Assembly: GCF_024169925.1 (NCBI RefSeq)
Contig: NZ_JALJXF010000001.1
Span: 206,001-270,000, forward strand
Reading direction: 5' to 3'
From: Methylorubrum extorquens
GTDB taxonomy: Bacteria > Pseudomonadota > Alphaproteobacteria > Rhizobiales > Beijerinckiaceae
Length of the DNA: 64,000 nt
Below are positions 1-11,395 of the stretch, one piece after another; position 1 is the stretch's first letter; every line of letters starts with the position of its first letter. The notes beneath the pieces are model-generated. The model saw nothing but the letters and a program-made list of their open reading frames with translations, searched no databases and had not been told where the DNA came from. Both the position numbers and the translations under genes were made by a program.

Positions 1-150
1 CCCCCGGAAACTCTCAGGCACAATCACCGTATCGTTGGACAATCTGGAGAGAGGCGCCGTCCGGCGCCCACCGAAGGAGAAACCTCGCTCGAATATTGAG
101 TGAGGGAAGCTCTCAGGTAAGCGTGACAGATGGGGGCAACTTGCCAGCCG
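1..150 (+). promoter_or_regulatory. Tandem glycine riboswitch (5' part cut by window edge)
   Basis: Two glycine-aptamer signatures lie in tandem ahead of gcvT. The 3' half of a first aptamer is seen as CTCTCAGGCA followed by GGACAA (about 10-43). A second complete aptamer follows, with GGAGAG, a GGCGCC stem, CACCGAAGGAG, a variable arm, CTCTCAGGTAAG and GACAGATGGGGG (about 45-145). This is the standard arrangement of cooperative glycine riboswitches that turn on glycine-cleavage genes when glycine is high. The first aptamer starts left of the window. A possible ATG at 130 falls inside the conserved 3' strand of aptamer 2, which argues against its use as the gcvT start. Confidence 0.9.
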
Positions 151-186
151 GCCGGCGGGCAAGATCCGTCTGTCGCGGAGTGCCCG

Positions 187-1365
187 ATGAGTCTGCAAGC
201 TGCCGGGGCCTTGAGTCCTGCCGCCCCCGTTTCCGCTGATCCGCTGGCACAGACGCCGCTGCACGCGCTCCATCGGCGCCTCGGCGCCAAGATGGTGCCG
301 TTCGCGGGCTACGCGATGCCGCTGCAATACCCCGCTGGGCTCTTGAAGGAGCATCTGCACACGCGGGCGGCCGCCGGCCTGTTCGACGTGTCGCATATGG
401 GCCAGATCGCGCTGACGCCCCGCTCCGGCGACGTCGCGGAGGCGGCCCGCGCGCTCGAGGCGCTGATCCCCATCGATATCCTCGGGCTTCCCGAAGGCCG
501 CCAGCGCTACGGTTTCCTCACCGACGCGGCCGGCGGCATCCTCGACGACCTCATGGTCGCGCGCCTGCCCGGCCGGCTCCAGATCGTCGTCAACGCCGCC
601 AACAAGGCCGCCGGTTTCGCGCATCTGCGCGCCCATCTGCCGGACGGCATCGATCTGAGGCTCGTGCCGGATGCGCTGATCGCGCTGCAAGGCCCGAAGG
701 CGGCCGAGGTGCTGGCGCGGCTGGCGCCCGAGGCCGAGGCGATGCGCTTCATGGATGTGCGCACGGTCGCGATCCTCGGCGCGCCCTGCCTTGTCAGCCG
801 CTCCGGCTATACGGGTGAGGACGGCTTCGAGATTTCCGTGCCGGCCGAGCGCGCGGAGGCCGTGGCTGAAGCCCTGCTCGCGGAGTCCGAGGTGCTGCCG
901 GTCGGCCTCGGCGCCCGCGATTCCCTGCGCCTCGAAGCCGGCTTGCCGCTCCACGGGGCGGACATCGATCCCGGCACCAGCCCGGTCGAGGCGAGCCTCG
1001 CCTGGGCGATCTCGCCCGCCCGCCGGAGGGGCGGCGCCCGCGAAGGCGGTTTTCCGGGTGCGGACACGATCCTCCCCGCGGTGGCGACCGGGCCGTCCCG
1101 CCGCCGCGTTGGCCTGCGCCCCGAGGGCCGAGCGCCGGTGCGGGCGGACGCCCCGCTCTTCGCTGCGGAGGCCGGCGGCGAGCCGGTCGGCCGCGTCACC
1201 TCCGGCGGCTTCGGCCCGAGCCTCGGGGCGCCCGTCGCGATGGGCTTCCTGCCGGCGGCCCTCGCCGCCCCCGGCACCCGCGTCTTCGCCGAAGTGCGCG
1301 GCCAGCGGCTCCCCCTCGTCGTCTCCCCGCTTCCCTTCGTCCCAGCCGGCTTCAAGCGCGGCTGA
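187..1365 (+). CDS. gcvT: Aminomethyltransferase, glycine cleavage T-protein
   Basis: The 392-residue product is the tetrahydrofolate-dependent aminomethyltransferase of the glycine cleavage complex. It releases ammonia from the aminomethyl group carried on lipoyl-GcvH and forms methylene-THF. The N-terminal GCV_T folate-binding domain shows FDVSHMGQI and the catalytic-region motif [11 protein letters not shown], with Asp120/Asp121. The C-terminal barrel ends with [14 protein letters not shown] chose ATG 187 because an upstream in-frame ATG at 130 lies in the riboswitch. The length matches the family. It is followed after 26 bp by gcvH and then gcvP, so the set is one glycine-induced operon. 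In a serine-cycle methylotroph this links glycine to C1 folates, but that role is inferred from the presumed organism. Confidence 0.95.
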   Translation: MSLQAAGALSPAAPVSADPLAQTPLHALHRRLGAKMVPFAGYAMPLQYPAGLLKEHLHTRAAAGLFDVSHMGQIALTPRSGDVAEAARALEALIPIDILGLPEGRQRYGFLTDAAGGILDDLMVARLPGRLQIVVNAANKAAGFAHLRAHLPDGIDLRLVPDALIALQGPKAAEVLARLAPEAEAMRFMDVRTVAILGAPCLVSRSGYTGEDGFEISVPAERAEAVAEALLAESEVLPVGLGARDSLRLEAGLPLHGADIDPGTSPVEASLAWAISPARRRGGAREGGFPGADTILPAVATGPSRRRVGLRPEGRAPVRADAPLFAAEAGGEPVGRVTSGGFGPSLGAPVAMGFLPAALAAPGTRVFAEVRGQRLPLVVSPLPFVPAGFKRG

Positions 1366-1391
1366 TCCCTCTCGTGTCAGGAGTTTTGATC

Positions 1392-1754
1392 ATGCTGCGT
1401 TTCACCGACGAGCACGAATGGCTGCGCCTTGATGGCGACGTCGCCACGGTCGGCATCACCGCGCACGCCGCCGAACAGCTCGGCGACCTCGTCTTCATCG
1501 AGTTGCCGAAGGTCGGCGCGACGCTGAACAAGGGCGAGGCGGCCGCCGTGGTCGAGTCCGTCAAGGCGGCCTCGGACGTCTACGCGCCGCTCTCCGGCGA
1601 AGTCACCGAGGTCAACGAGGCGGCGGTCGGCGACCCGGCCTCGGTCGGCACCGACCCGCAGGGCGGCGGCTGGCTCTACCGGCTCAAGCTCGACGATCCG
1701 TCGGCCATGGACGGGCTGATGGACGAGGCGGCCTACGCGGCGTTCGCAAAGTAG
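1392..1754 (+). CDS. gcvH: Glycine cleavage system H protein
   Basis: This 120-residue lipoyl carrier shuttles the aminomethyl group between GcvP, GcvT and dihydrolipoyl dehydrogenase. The lipoylation motif [15 protein letters not shown] is intact, with Lys58 the attachment residue. The start ATG at 1392 is preceded by CAGGAG at 1379-1384, so the longer reading from GTG 1374 is unlikely. It sits between gcvT and gcvP on the same strand. The gap to gcvP (about 190 bp) holds a dispersed palindromic repeat, so gcvP may be transcribed through a structured spacer. Family and length are typical and the call is secure. Confidence 0.96.
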   Translation: MLRFTDEHEWLRLDGDVATVGITAHAAEQLGDLVFIELPKVGATLNKGEAAAVVESVKAASDVYAPLSGEVTEVNEAAVGDPASVGTDPQGGGWLYRLKLDDPSAMDGLMDEAAYAAFAK

Positions 1755-1782
1755 CGCCAGCCCGAGTTGTCCCACCCATCGC

Positions 1783-1894
1783 CCTCATCCTGAGGTGCCG
1801 GAGCGCAGCGGAGGCCTCGAAGGAGACCTCCAGAACCCGCCGTGATCCCTGGAGCCCTCGTTCGAGGCTGCCTTCGCAGCACCTCAGGAGAGGG
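1783..1894. repeat. Dispersed palindromic repeat, family 1 copy A
   Basis: The spacer between gcvH and gcvP has CCTCATCCTGAGGTGC at its left end and GCACCTCAGGAGAGG at its right end, with CCTCGAAGGAG and CGTTCGAGG as inner inverted parts. The internal string CGTGATCCCTGG also occurs in the copy at 23346-23448. A short fragment is at 29229-29250. The structure is a long imperfect hairpin typical of non-autonomous extragenic repeats. It may act as an attenuator or mRNA-stability element inside the gcv operon. Confidence 0.7.
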
Positions 1895-1946
1895 GACGGA
1901 GCGGGTGGCTCGGCGCGCGGCATCCGCCTTCGAAAGGCTGCCCCCC

Positions 1947-4793
<2,847 letters not shown>

Positions 4794-4804
4794 AGCCGCC
4801 GCGT

Positions 4805-4828
4805 GCCCCTCCCCATCAGGGGAGGGGC
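4805..4828 (+). terminator. GC-rich hairpin after gcvP
   Basis: A perfect 10-bp inverted repeat, GCCCCTCCCC then GGGGAGGGGC around a four-base loop, lies just after the gcvP stop. There is no run of T after it, so it is a weak candidate for intrinsic termination and could equally protect the gcv mRNA 3' end. The bioA-type gene starts 44 bp downstream. Confidence 0.5.
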
Positions 4829-4872
4829 TGTGCGCGTTTGACTCCGTCAGCGCCACCCCTCAATCCCCGCGC

Positions 4873-6123
4873 ATGACCGCGCTCGATCACCACCACCTTT
4901 GGCGCCCCTACACCCAGATGAAGACCGCCGCGCCGCCGCTGGAGGCGATCGCAACGCGGGGCACGCGCATCACGCTGAAGGGCGGGCGTGAACTCATCGA
5001 CGGCATCGCCTCGTGGTGGACGGCGGTGCACGGCTACAACCATCCGCACATCGCCGCGGCCATGGCCGACCAGCTCCTGCGGATGCCGCACGTGATGTTC
5101 GGCGGCCTCACCCACGCCTCGGCCGAGCGATTGGGCGCGCGCCTCGCCGGGCTGCTGCCGGGCGATCTCAACCACGTCTTCTTCACCGATTCCGGCTCGG
5201 TCGCCGTCGAGGTCGCGCTGAAGATGGCGGTGCAGCTCTGGCTCAACCGCGGCGAGACCGGACGCACCCGCGTGCTCGCCTTCCGCGGCGGCTATCACGG
5301 CGACACGATGGGCGCGATGTCGGCCTGCGACCCCGAGGAGGGGATGCACCGCCGCTTCGGCGCCTACCTGCCGGCTCAGGTCTTCGCGGAACTGCCGCGC
5401 ACGGCCGAGGCGGAGGCGGCCCTCGACGCGATGCTCGCCCGCCACCGCCACGAACTCGCGGCGGTGATCGTCGAGCCCCTGGTGCAGGGGGCGGGCGGGA
5501 TGTTGATGCATCCGCCGGAGACTCTGGCCACGGTTGCCCGCCTCGCCCGCCGCCACGGCCTGCCGCTCATCGCCGACGAGATCTTCACCGGGTTCGGCCG
5601 GACCGGAACGATGTTCGCCTGCGTGCAGGCCGGCATCGTGCCCGACATCCTCTGCCTGTCGAAGGCGCTGACCGGCGGGACGATGGCGCTCGCCGCCACG
5701 GTGGCCACCACCGAGATCTTTTCCGCCTTCTGGTCGGACGACGCCTCGGCGGCCCTGATGCACGGGCCGACCTTCATGGCGAACCCGCTCGCCTGCGCGG
5801 CGGCGAATGCCAGCCTCGACTTGTTCGAGGCCGAGCCACGGCTCGCACAGGCTCAAGCGATCGCCGCACGCTTGCAGGAGGGGCTCGCCCCCCTGACCCG
5901 GTTGCCCGGTATACGGGACGTTCGGGTGCTCGGCGCCATCGGCGCGGTGCAATTCGCGAGTGCGCCCGATCTTGCCGACCTCAAGCGGCGTTTCGTCGAG
6001 CGCGGCGTCTGGGTGCGCCCGTTCGGCGACATCGTCTACCTCACTCCCGCACTCACCATCGATGCGGGTGACCTCGACCGTCTGATCGCGGCGGTGACGG
6101 CGGTGACCGAGGCTGTGGCATGA
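4873..6123 (+). CDS. bioA: Adenosylmethionine-8-amino-7-oxononanoate aminotransferase
   Basis: This class III PLP aminotransferase of 416 residues most resembles BioA, which makes 7,8-diaminononanoate from KAPA with S-adenosylmethionine as amino donor in biotin synthesis. The N-terminal HLWRPYTQM is a hallmark of BioA, and the substrate-loop motif SWWTAVHGYNHP follows. The PLP lysine is in LCLSKALTGG (Lys264), and the DEIFTGFGRTGT cofactor motif is present. No other bio gene is in the window, so it is isolated from the rest of the pathway here. A related diamine transaminase cannot be excluded, but the N-terminal motif supports BioA. Confidence 0.88.
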   Translation: MTALDHHHLWRPYTQMKTAAPPLEAIATRGTRITLKGGRELIDGIASWWTAVHGYNHPHIAAAMADQLLRMPHVMFGGLTHASAERLGARLAGLLPGDLNHVFFTDSGSVAVEVALKMAVQLWLNRGETGRTRVLAFRGGYHGDTMGAMSACDPEEGMHRRFGAYLPAQVFAELPRTAEAEAALDAMLARHRHELAAVIVEPLVQGAGGMLMHPPETLATVARLARRHGLPLIADEIFTGFGRTGTMFACVQAGIVPDILCLSKALTGGTMALAATVATTEIFSAFWSDDASAALMHGPTFMANPLACAAANASLDLFEAEPRLAQAQAIAARLQEGLAPLTRLPGIRDVRVLGAIGAVQFASAPDLADLKRRFVERGVWVRPFGDIVYLTPALTIDAGDLDRLIAAVTAVTEAVA

Positions 6124-6347
6124 GGGAAGCTCGCCGCGCGGCGTGAAGCTTGCGAGCTTGTCCGCAGAGAACCACGGGACCCTGCAACCCGCAGCGGGGT
6201 TACTCGTTGGATGATCGCAGCGCGGCGCTTCCCGGCACGGGAAACGGTCAAGTCTGTGAGTGGACGAGGTCTGTGAGCAGGCTAATTCTGTCAACAACAA
6301 GTCTGCGAGCAACTTGGGCCGCTGGAGCAAATCGGGGAGAGCGTAAG

Positions 6348-6746
6348 GTGGCGAGCCAGACCGAGACGACGAATCCGGAAGCCGACCGTCCCGTCATCCT
6401 CATCGTCGAGGACGAGGCCCTGACCATCATGGACCTCGGCGACGTGCTGGAAGAGGGCGGCTACGACACCGTGCAATGCGCTTCCGCCGAGCGCGCGCTG
6501 TCCATCCTTCAGGCGCGGCCCGACATCTGCGGCCTCGTGACGGATGTGCAGCTCTCGGGCCGGGTCGATGGGTTCGATCTGGCCAGTTCCGTCGCTCAGG
6601 CGCGGCCGAACCTGCCGATCCTGATCGTGTCCGGCCGCGCCTCGCCCGATCCCGAGCGCATGCCGGAGGGCGCGCAGTTCATCGCTCGCCCTTGCGCGGG
6701 TGAGGATATCCTGGCCCGCCTCAAGGGGCTGATGCCGCATTGCTGA
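6348..6746 (+). CDS. Single-domain response regulator (CheY-like receiver)
   Basis: The 132-residue protein is a lone receiver domain with no output domain. The acidic pocket is VEDE at residues 20-23 and the phosphoacceptor is Asp66 in LVTDVQLSG. The conserved Ser is in ILIVSGRA (Ser95). The lysine that normally follows is replaced by Arg114 in FIARPC, which may alter activation. The GTG start at 6348 follows GGGGAGAG; an upstream in-frame reading from 6150 has no domain content. The 3' end overlaps the convergent sugar epimerase gene by 26 bp. Upstream are three imperfect direct repeats of GTCTGTGAG (6252, 6270 and 6300 regions). The partner kinase is unknown. Confidence 0.85.
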   Translation: MASQTETTNPEADRPVILIVEDEALTIMDLGDVLEEGGYDTVQCASAERALSILQARPDICGLVTDVQLSGRVDGFDLASSVAQARPNLPILIVSGRASPDPERMPEGAQFIARPCAGEDILARLKGLMPHC

Positions 6747-7740
6747 GCGCAGCGCGCCAAGCCGCCACGGTTTGCGCCAAACCCTGTTCCAGGCCGTAGC
6801 GTGGCGAGAATCCCACCTCGTCCGTCAGGCGCCGGATGTCGGCCTGGATGCAGGCCGGCTCCGTCGGGCCGAGGGGGCGGGCGCCGAAATCGATCAGGTC
6901 GGGGCGTCCGGTGAGCGCACCGATCGTTTCTAGAATGCGACGCACCGGCACGGCGTTGCCAGAGCCGATATTGACCGAACCTACCACGTTCGAGTCGAGT
7001 AGGGCTGCGAAGGCCGCGCCGGCATCGGCGACATGGAGAAAGTCGCGCTGCTGGCGGCCATCGCTGGTGGCGAGGCGCTGCCCCGTGAGCAGTGCCCGCG
7101 CCGCATCGCCGACGAGCCGGCCCGGCGTCTCGCCGGGGCCGTAGAGGTAGAACAGCCTTACCCAAGCGAGGGAGAGGCCGGCGGTCGCCGCGTAGGCTTC
7201 CAGGATCCGGCGCAGGCCGTCCTTGGCAGCGCCGTAGAGCGTCGCGGGGTGGCAGGGAGCGGATTCAACAAGGCGGCCCTCTTGGACCTCCGCTTCACCC
7301 CCTCTCCCCGCACGCGGGGAGAGGGCTTCGGCGACCCTGTCGTCGCGACCCTCTCCCCGCATGCGGGGAGAGGGGAGGCTCGCGATTTCTGTCCAATCGT
7401 ACTCGGCACAGGTCCCTGCCACGACTGCGCGGGTGCCGCCCGCCTCTCGGAACGTCCGCACGAGGTCAAGGCTCGCGGCCGTCCAATCGAGGTTGTCCGG
7501 CGCCTGCCAGTAGCGGCCGGGTGTGGTGATCCAGGCGAGATGCAGCAGGTGGCTCGCCGAGGCGGCCTGCACGGCGGCGCGTCTCTGAGCCGGGTCGAGC
7601 AGGTCGGCGGCGTGGAAGGCGTGGACATCCGCCGGCGCGGTCCGGCCGAGGGCGTGGACCTCGAAACCACGAGCGGCCAGAGCGGCGACCGCGTGGCGCC
7701 CGACGAAGCCGGCTCCGCCGGTGACGAGAACCCGCTTCAC
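6721..7740 (-). CDS. NAD-dependent epimerase/reductase with in-frame palindromic insert
   Basis: This 339-residue extended SDR protein has VLVTGGAGFVGRHAV at its N-terminus and the catalytic YGAAK motif. It is the last gene of the CDP-deoxysugar operon and is probably the 4-ketoreductase or a C-4 epimerase that finishes the sugar. The GTG start (7738-7740) overlaps the TGA of the upstream rfbC-like gene (GTGA), suggesting coupling. Residues about 119-150 are not part of the fold: they come from a palindromic DNA element (7300-7374) inserted in frame between CAEYDW and the HPATLYGAAK segment, read as SPRMRGEGRDD and LSPRAGRGGE. The gene ends 26 bp inside the convergent response regulator. Whether the enzyme is active with the insert is unknown. 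Confidence 0.85.
   Translation of the reverse strand: MKRVLVTGGAGFVGRHAVAALAARGFEVHALGRTAPADVHAFHAADLLDPAQRRAAVQAASASHLLHLAWITTPGRYWQAPDNLDWTAASLDLVRTFREAGGTRAVVAGTCAEYDWTEIASLPSPRMRGEGRDDRVAEALSPRAGRGGEAEVQEGRLVESAPCHPATLYGAAKDGLRRILEAYAATAGLSLAWVRLFYLYGPGETPGRLVGDAARALLTGQRLATSDGRQQRDFLHVADAGAAFAALLDSNVVGSVNIGSGNAVPVRRILETIGALTGRPDLIDFGARPLGPTEPACIQADIRRLTDEVGFSPRYGLEQGLAQTVAAWRAALSNAASAP
7300..7374. repeat. Coding palindromic element, copy 1 (inside sugar epimerase gene)
   Basis: Two 26-bp palindromes, each built on the half-site CCCTCTCCCCGC, lie at 7300-7325 (one central mismatch) and 7349-7374 (perfect), separated by about 23 bp containing CGACCCTGTCGTCGCGA. A matching element is at 25366-25548 in a glycosyltransferase gene. 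Both preserve the host reading frame. The flank GAGGGGAGGCTC is shared by both copies. Confidence 0.85.
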
Positions 7741-8270
7741 CGCCCCGCCCAATCTGGGAAGGCGAGGTCGCGCGGTGCGATGACGGTGACCGGCTCGGGC
7801 CATGCGAGCCCGAAGGCGGGATCGTCCCAGCGTACGCCGTCCGCGGCGGAGGCCACGAAGGACCGGTCGATCATGTAGAGGATCTCGGCGTCGTCGCTGA
7901 GCGTCTGGAAGCCGTGGGCGAGGCCCGCCGGGATGTAGAGGCCGTGGCGGTTCACGGCCGAGAGCGTCACGGATGCGGTTTGGAGATAGGTCGGTGAATC
8001 GGGCCGCAGATCGATCACCGCATCGTGGATCGCGCCGCCCGTGCAGCGCACGAGCTTCGTCTCGGCGTGGGGAAGCTTCGAAAAGTGCATTCCACGCACG
8101 GTGCCGCGGCGATGATTGAACGATACGCTCGATTGCGTGAACCGCCCGATCAGCCCCCGCTCCGCGAACTCGCTCTCGCACTGGGTGCGGGCGAAGAAGC
8201 CGCGCTCGTCCGCGTGCGGTTCGGGCACGACGCGGAACAGGCCGGGCAGCGCGAGTTCCTCGAAGGTCAT
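7737..8270 (-). CDS. rfbC: dTDP-4-dehydrorhamnose 3,5-epimerase family protein (rfbC-like)
   Basis: The 177-residue cupin protein belongs to the RmlC family, which epimerises C3 and/or C5 of 4-keto-6-deoxy sugar nucleotides. The catalytic histidine is His62 in GTVRGMHF, followed by Lys72 and the typical IHDAVIDLRPDSPTY strand. The YIPAGLAHGFQTL motif is present. In the C-terminal aromatic motif, LYMIDRSF, the usual second tyrosine appears to be Phe138, which could mean a single-centre epimerase, but I cannot prove this by eye. The neighbours use CDP-sugars (rfbF, rfbG), so the substrate is probably a CDP-4-keto sugar rather than a dTDP one. It starts 6 bp after the methyltransferase stop and overlaps the next gene by 4 bp. 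Confidence 0.87.
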   Translation of the reverse strand: MTFEELALPGLFRVVPEPHADERGFFARTQCESEFAERGLIGRFTQSSVSFNHRRGTVRGMHFSKLPHAETKLVRCTGGAIHDAVIDLRPDSPTYLQTASVTLSAVNRHGLYIPAGLAHGFQTLSDDAEILYMIDRSFVASAADGVRWDDPAFGLAWPEPVTVIAPRDLAFPDWAGR

Positions 8271-8276
8271 CGGGCT

Positions 8277-9506
8277 TCAGAACACCGTCAGTTCGGGGAT
8301 CGCGACAGTGAAGCGCCCACCCCATTCGCGGATCGCGGCCATCTCCCCGGCGATCTCGTCCTTGAGGTTCCAGGGCAGGATCAGCACCGTGTCGGGCCGC
8401 ATGGACAGGAGTTCGTCGGGCGGGACCACGGGGATGCGGCTGCCCGGCAGCCACGTGCCCTGCTTGTGCGGCGAGCGGTCGGCGACCGCGCGGATCAACT
8501 CCGGGCCGATCCCGCAATAGTTGAGGAAGGTGTTGCCCTTGGCCGCCGCGCCGTAGGCGCAGACGGTCCGCCCCGCCGCCCGCTCCTCGATCAGGAAGCG
8601 GAGCGCCGCGCATTTGATGTCGGCCACCGCCCGCCCGAAGCCGGCATAGCCGGAGGGGTCGAACAGGTTCGCCCCCCATTCGCTCAGCACCACGCGCTCC
8701 AATTCCGGAGTGGGCTGGTGGGATGCAGCTTCGTGGCAGGCGAAGACGCGCAGCGAGCCGCCATGGGTCGGCCACTCCTCGACGTCGAACACCCGAAAGC
8801 CCTGCTGGCGCAGGATGCCGATCACCACGCCGAGCGAGAGGTAGGAGAAGTGCTCGTGGTAAATCGTGTCGAACTGCCGTTGCTCGATCATCCGCAGGAG
8901 GTGCGGGAACTCGAAGGTCGCGACGCCCTCCGGCTTCAGGATCTCGGCGAAGCCCGCCGTGAAGTCGAGGATGTCGGGCACGTGGGCGAGCACGTTGTTG
9001 GCCGCCGTCAGATCCGCCTTGTGCCCTTCCGCGGCGAGCCGCCGGGCGGTGTCGCGGCCGAAGAAGGCGACCTGCGTGGGCACGCCGCGCTCCACCGCCA
9101 CGCGGGCGACGTTGGCCGCCGGCTCGACGCCGAGCACCGGAACGCCGCGGGCGACGAAGTATTGCAGCAGGTAGCCGTCGTTGCTCGCGACCTCGACGAC
9201 CTTGCTGTCCGGCCCGAGGCCGAAGCGCGCGATCATCGCGGCGACGTAAGCCTCGGCGTGCCGCAGCCAGCCGGCGGAGAACCCGGAGAAGTAGGCATAA
9301 TCCGAAAAGATCGCCTCGGGGCTCTCGAAGGCTTCGAGCTGCACCAGCCAGCAGGCGTCGCAGACATAGGCGTGGAGCGGATGGAAGGTCTCGCCTCGGT
9401 GGCGGCGCTCTGGCGTGACGTAGGAATTCGCCAGCGGCGACAGACCGAGATCGCAGAAGGTCCGGGTGAGGGCGGCGCCGCAGGCGCGGCAGGTCGGGGC
9501 GGTCAC
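8277..9506 (-). CDS. Sugar C-methyltransferase (TylC3/NovU-like)
   Basis: This 409-residue protein has the three-part layout of sugar-nucleotide C-methyltransferases: an N-terminal zinc-binding region (Cys6, Cys9, Cys49, Cys52), a Rossmann SAM domain with VVEVASNDGYLLQYF near residue 105, and a C-terminal domain with GAAAKGNTFLNYCGI. Known relatives methylate a carbon next to the 4-keto group of dTDP- or CDP-deoxysugars, as in mycarose or noviose synthesis. Its GTG start overlaps the rfbG stop codon (GTGA at 9503-9506). Position between CDP-glucose 4,6-dehydratase and a 3,5-epimerase suggests it acts on CDP-4-keto-6-deoxyglucose. The exact carbon methylated is not visible from sequence. Confidence 0.87.
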   Translation of the reverse strand: MTAPTCRACGAALTRTFCDLGLSPLANSYVTPERRHRGETFHPLHAYVCDACWLVQLEAFESPEAIFSDYAYFSGFSAGWLRHAEAYVAAMIARFGLGPDSKVVEVASNDGYLLQYFVARGVPVLGVEPAANVARVAVERGVPTQVAFFGRDTARRLAAEGHKADLTAANNVLAHVPDILDFTAGFAEILKPEGVATFEFPHLLRMIEQRQFDTIYHEHFSYLSLGVVIGILRQQGFRVFDVEEWPTHGGSLRVFACHEAASHQPTPELERVVLSEWGANLFDPSGYAGFGRAVADIKCAALRFLIEERAAGRTVCAYGAAAKGNTFLNYCGIGPELIRAVADRSPHKQGTWLPGSRIPVVPPDELLSMRPDTVLILPWNLKDEIAGEMAAIREWGGRFTVAIPELTVF

Positions 9507-10597
9507 GCGTGTGCTCCAGGCTGGCCCAGCGCCTCGTAGCGCGCGATCTCGGCCTCGGCCAGAGCGCGGGGATCGGCACCGGAGGCGGCGGCCCGGTACC
9601 ACGCTGCGGTCCAGTCGAGCGCGGTGTCGAGGGTCAGGCGCCGGTCCCAGCCGAGGCGGGCGCGGGCCTTGGAGGCATCGACCTTGAGATAGGTCGCCTC
9701 GTGCGGATGGGTCTTCTGCGAGAGGTGCCAGCCGGCCCCCCCGCCCCAGCCCCGGGCCAGCCGCTCCACCAGGAACGAGACCGGGCGGCAATCCTCGTCC
9801 GCCGGCCCGAGATTCCAGCCCTCGGCGAAGGCGGCGCCGTCGGCGCCCGCGAGGCATTCGGCGAGCCGCAGATAGCCGGCGAGCGGTTCCAGCACGTGCT
9901 GCCACGGGCGGATCGCGTGCGGCGCGCGGATCTCGACCGAGTCCCCCGCCTCGAACGCGCGCACGATGTCGGGGATCAGCCGGTCGAGGGACCAGTCGCC
10001 GCCGCCGATGACGTTGCCCGCCCGCGCGCTGGCGATCCGCGCCGGATGCCCGCCCGCCCCGAAGAACGAGGCGCGGTAGGCGTTTGTCACGAGTTCGGCG
10101 CAGCCCTTCGAGGCACTGTAGGGATCGTGCCCGCCCATCGCCTCGGTCTCGCGGTAGGCGTAGGGCCATTCGCGGTTCTCGTAGGCCTTGTCGCTCGTCA
10201 CGACGACGACGGCGCGCACGCTCGGCGCCGCCCGCACCGCTTCCAGCAGGTGGACACTGCCCATGGTGTTGACCGCAAAGGTGCCGACCGGATCGGCATA
10301 GGAGGGCCGCACCAGGGCCTGCGCGGCCATGTGGATCACGATCTCGGGCTCGGACGCCGCCACGGCCTCGGCGAGCGCCGGCAAGTCGCGGATGTCGGCG
10401 ATGTGCGAGTCCTCGGCCGGAAATCCGATCGCATCGAACAGGTTCGGCTGCGTCTCCGGCGCCAGGGCGAAGCCGGTGACGTGGGCGCCGAGGCGGGTGA
10501 GCCACAGGCTCAGCCACGCGCCCTTGAAGCCGGTATGCCCGGTGAGCAGCACGCGCTTGCCCGCCCAGAAGGTGGGATCGGGGTTGAGCGCCCCCAT
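9503..10597 (-). CDS. rfbG: CDP-glucose 4,6-dehydratase
   Basis: The 364-residue extended SDR converts CDP-glucose to CDP-4-keto-6-deoxyglucose. It shows the NAD motif VLLTGHTGFKGAWL, TSDKAYENREW and the active-site YSASK, all diagnostic for RfbG rather than the dTDP enzyme RmlB. The ATG at 10595-10597 shares one base with the rfbF stop (TGATG), so the long N-terminal extension possible from 10750 is rejected. Together with rfbF it defines entry into CDP-activated deoxysugars. The downstream C-methyltransferase and epimerases shape the final sugar, probably for surface polysaccharide or O-antigen. Confidence 0.93.
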   Translation of the reverse strand: MGALNPDPTFWAGKRVLLTGHTGFKGAWLSLWLTRLGAHVTGFALAPETQPNLFDAIGFPAEDSHIADIRDLPALAEAVAASEPEIVIHMAAQALVRPSYADPVGTFAVNTMGSVHLLEAVRAAPSVRAVVVVTSDKAYENREWPYAYRETEAMGGHDPYSASKGCAELVTNAYRASFFGAGGHPARIASARAGNVIGGGDWSLDRLIPDIVRAFEAGDSVEIRAPHAIRPWQHVLEPLAGYLRLAECLAGADGAAFAEGWNLGPADEDCRPVSFLVERLARGWGGGAGWHLSQKTHPHEATYLKVDASKARARLGWDRRLTLDTALDWTAAWYRAAASGADPRALAEAEIARYEALGQPGAHA

Positions 10598-11364
10598 CAC
10601 CACACCTTCCAGGGCGCGTCGCCGCGGGCCCAGAGTTCTTCGAGGTGCTTCTTGTCGCGCAGGGTGTCCATCGCCTGCCAGAAGCCGTGATGGTGGTAGG
10701 CGTGGAGCTGGCCGTCGCGGGCGAGGCTTTCCAGGGGGCCGCTCTCCCACACGGTGGCGTCGTCCTCGATCCGGTCGAGGACCTTGGGCGAGAGCACGAA
10801 GAAGCCGCCGTTGATGGTCGCCCCGTCGCCCGCCGGCTTCTCGCGAAAACTGCGCACCGCGTCGCCCGCGAGGTCGAGCGCGCCGAAGCGGCCGGGCGGC
10901 ACCACCGCCGTCAGCGTCGCGAGGCGCCCATGCGCCCGGTGGAAGGCGGCCAATGCGGTGAGGTCGATATCGGCGACGCCGTCGCCGTAGGTCATGAAGA
11001 AGTCGTCGTCGCCGAGATAGTCGCGCACCCGCTTGAGCCGCCCGCCGGTCATGGTGGCGTCGCCCGTCTCGATCAGCGAGACCTTCCAGTCCTCGGCGGC
11101 CGAGCGGTGGAACTGCACGTCGCCCCGGCCGAGATCGAGCGTCACGTCACTCAGGTGCAAGCGATAATTGAGAAAAAACTCCTTGATGACGTAGCCTTTG
11201 TAACCGAGGCAGATCACGAATTCGCTCACGCCGTGGGCGGCGAAGATCTGCATGATGTGCCAGAGGATCGGCCGTCCGCCGATCTCCAGCATCGGCTTGG
11301 GGCGCACCACGGTCTCCTCCGAGAGCCGCGTGCCGAGCCCGCCCGCGAGGATCACGGCCTTCAC
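10597..11364 (-). CDS. rfbF: Glucose-1-phosphate cytidylyltransferase
   Basis: The 255-residue nucleotidyltransferase joins CTP and glucose-1-phosphate to give CDP-glucose. The signature AVILAGGLGTRLSEET is at the N-terminus, followed by RPKPMLEIGGRPILWHIM and YGDGVADID. The C-terminal WQAMDTLRDKKHLEELW is typical of RfbF. It lies 31 bp after the glycosyltransferase gene and overlaps rfbG by one base. It is the committed step of the operon. Confidence 0.95.
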   Translation of the reverse strand: MKAVILAGGLGTRLSEETVVRPKPMLEIGGRPILWHIMQIFAAHGVSEFVICLGYKGYVIKEFFLNYRLHLSDVTLDLGRGDVQFHRSAAEDWKVSLIETGDATMTGGRLKRVRDYLGDDDFFMTYGDGVADIDLTALAAFHRAHGRLATLTAVVPPGRFGALDLAGDAVRSFREKPAGDGATINGGFFVLSPKVLDRIEDDATVWESGPLESLARDGQLHAYHHHGFWQAMDTLRDKKHLEELWARGDAPWKVW

Positions 11365-11395
11365 GGTTGGCCTCCGAGTGTCTGCGTCGTCGCCA

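Noticed and set aside
130..186. gcvT starting at ATG 130
   Set aside because: This codon lies within the conserved 3' strand of the glycine riboswitch and adds a non-homologous leader.
1842..1946. gcvP starting at 1842
   Set aside because: The extra 35 codons are read from the dispersed repeat; ATG 1947 gives the normal P-protein N-terminus.
4816..6330. A 504-codon open frame antisense to bioA
   Set aside because: No motif, Arg/His-rich, fully covered by the aminotransferase gene.
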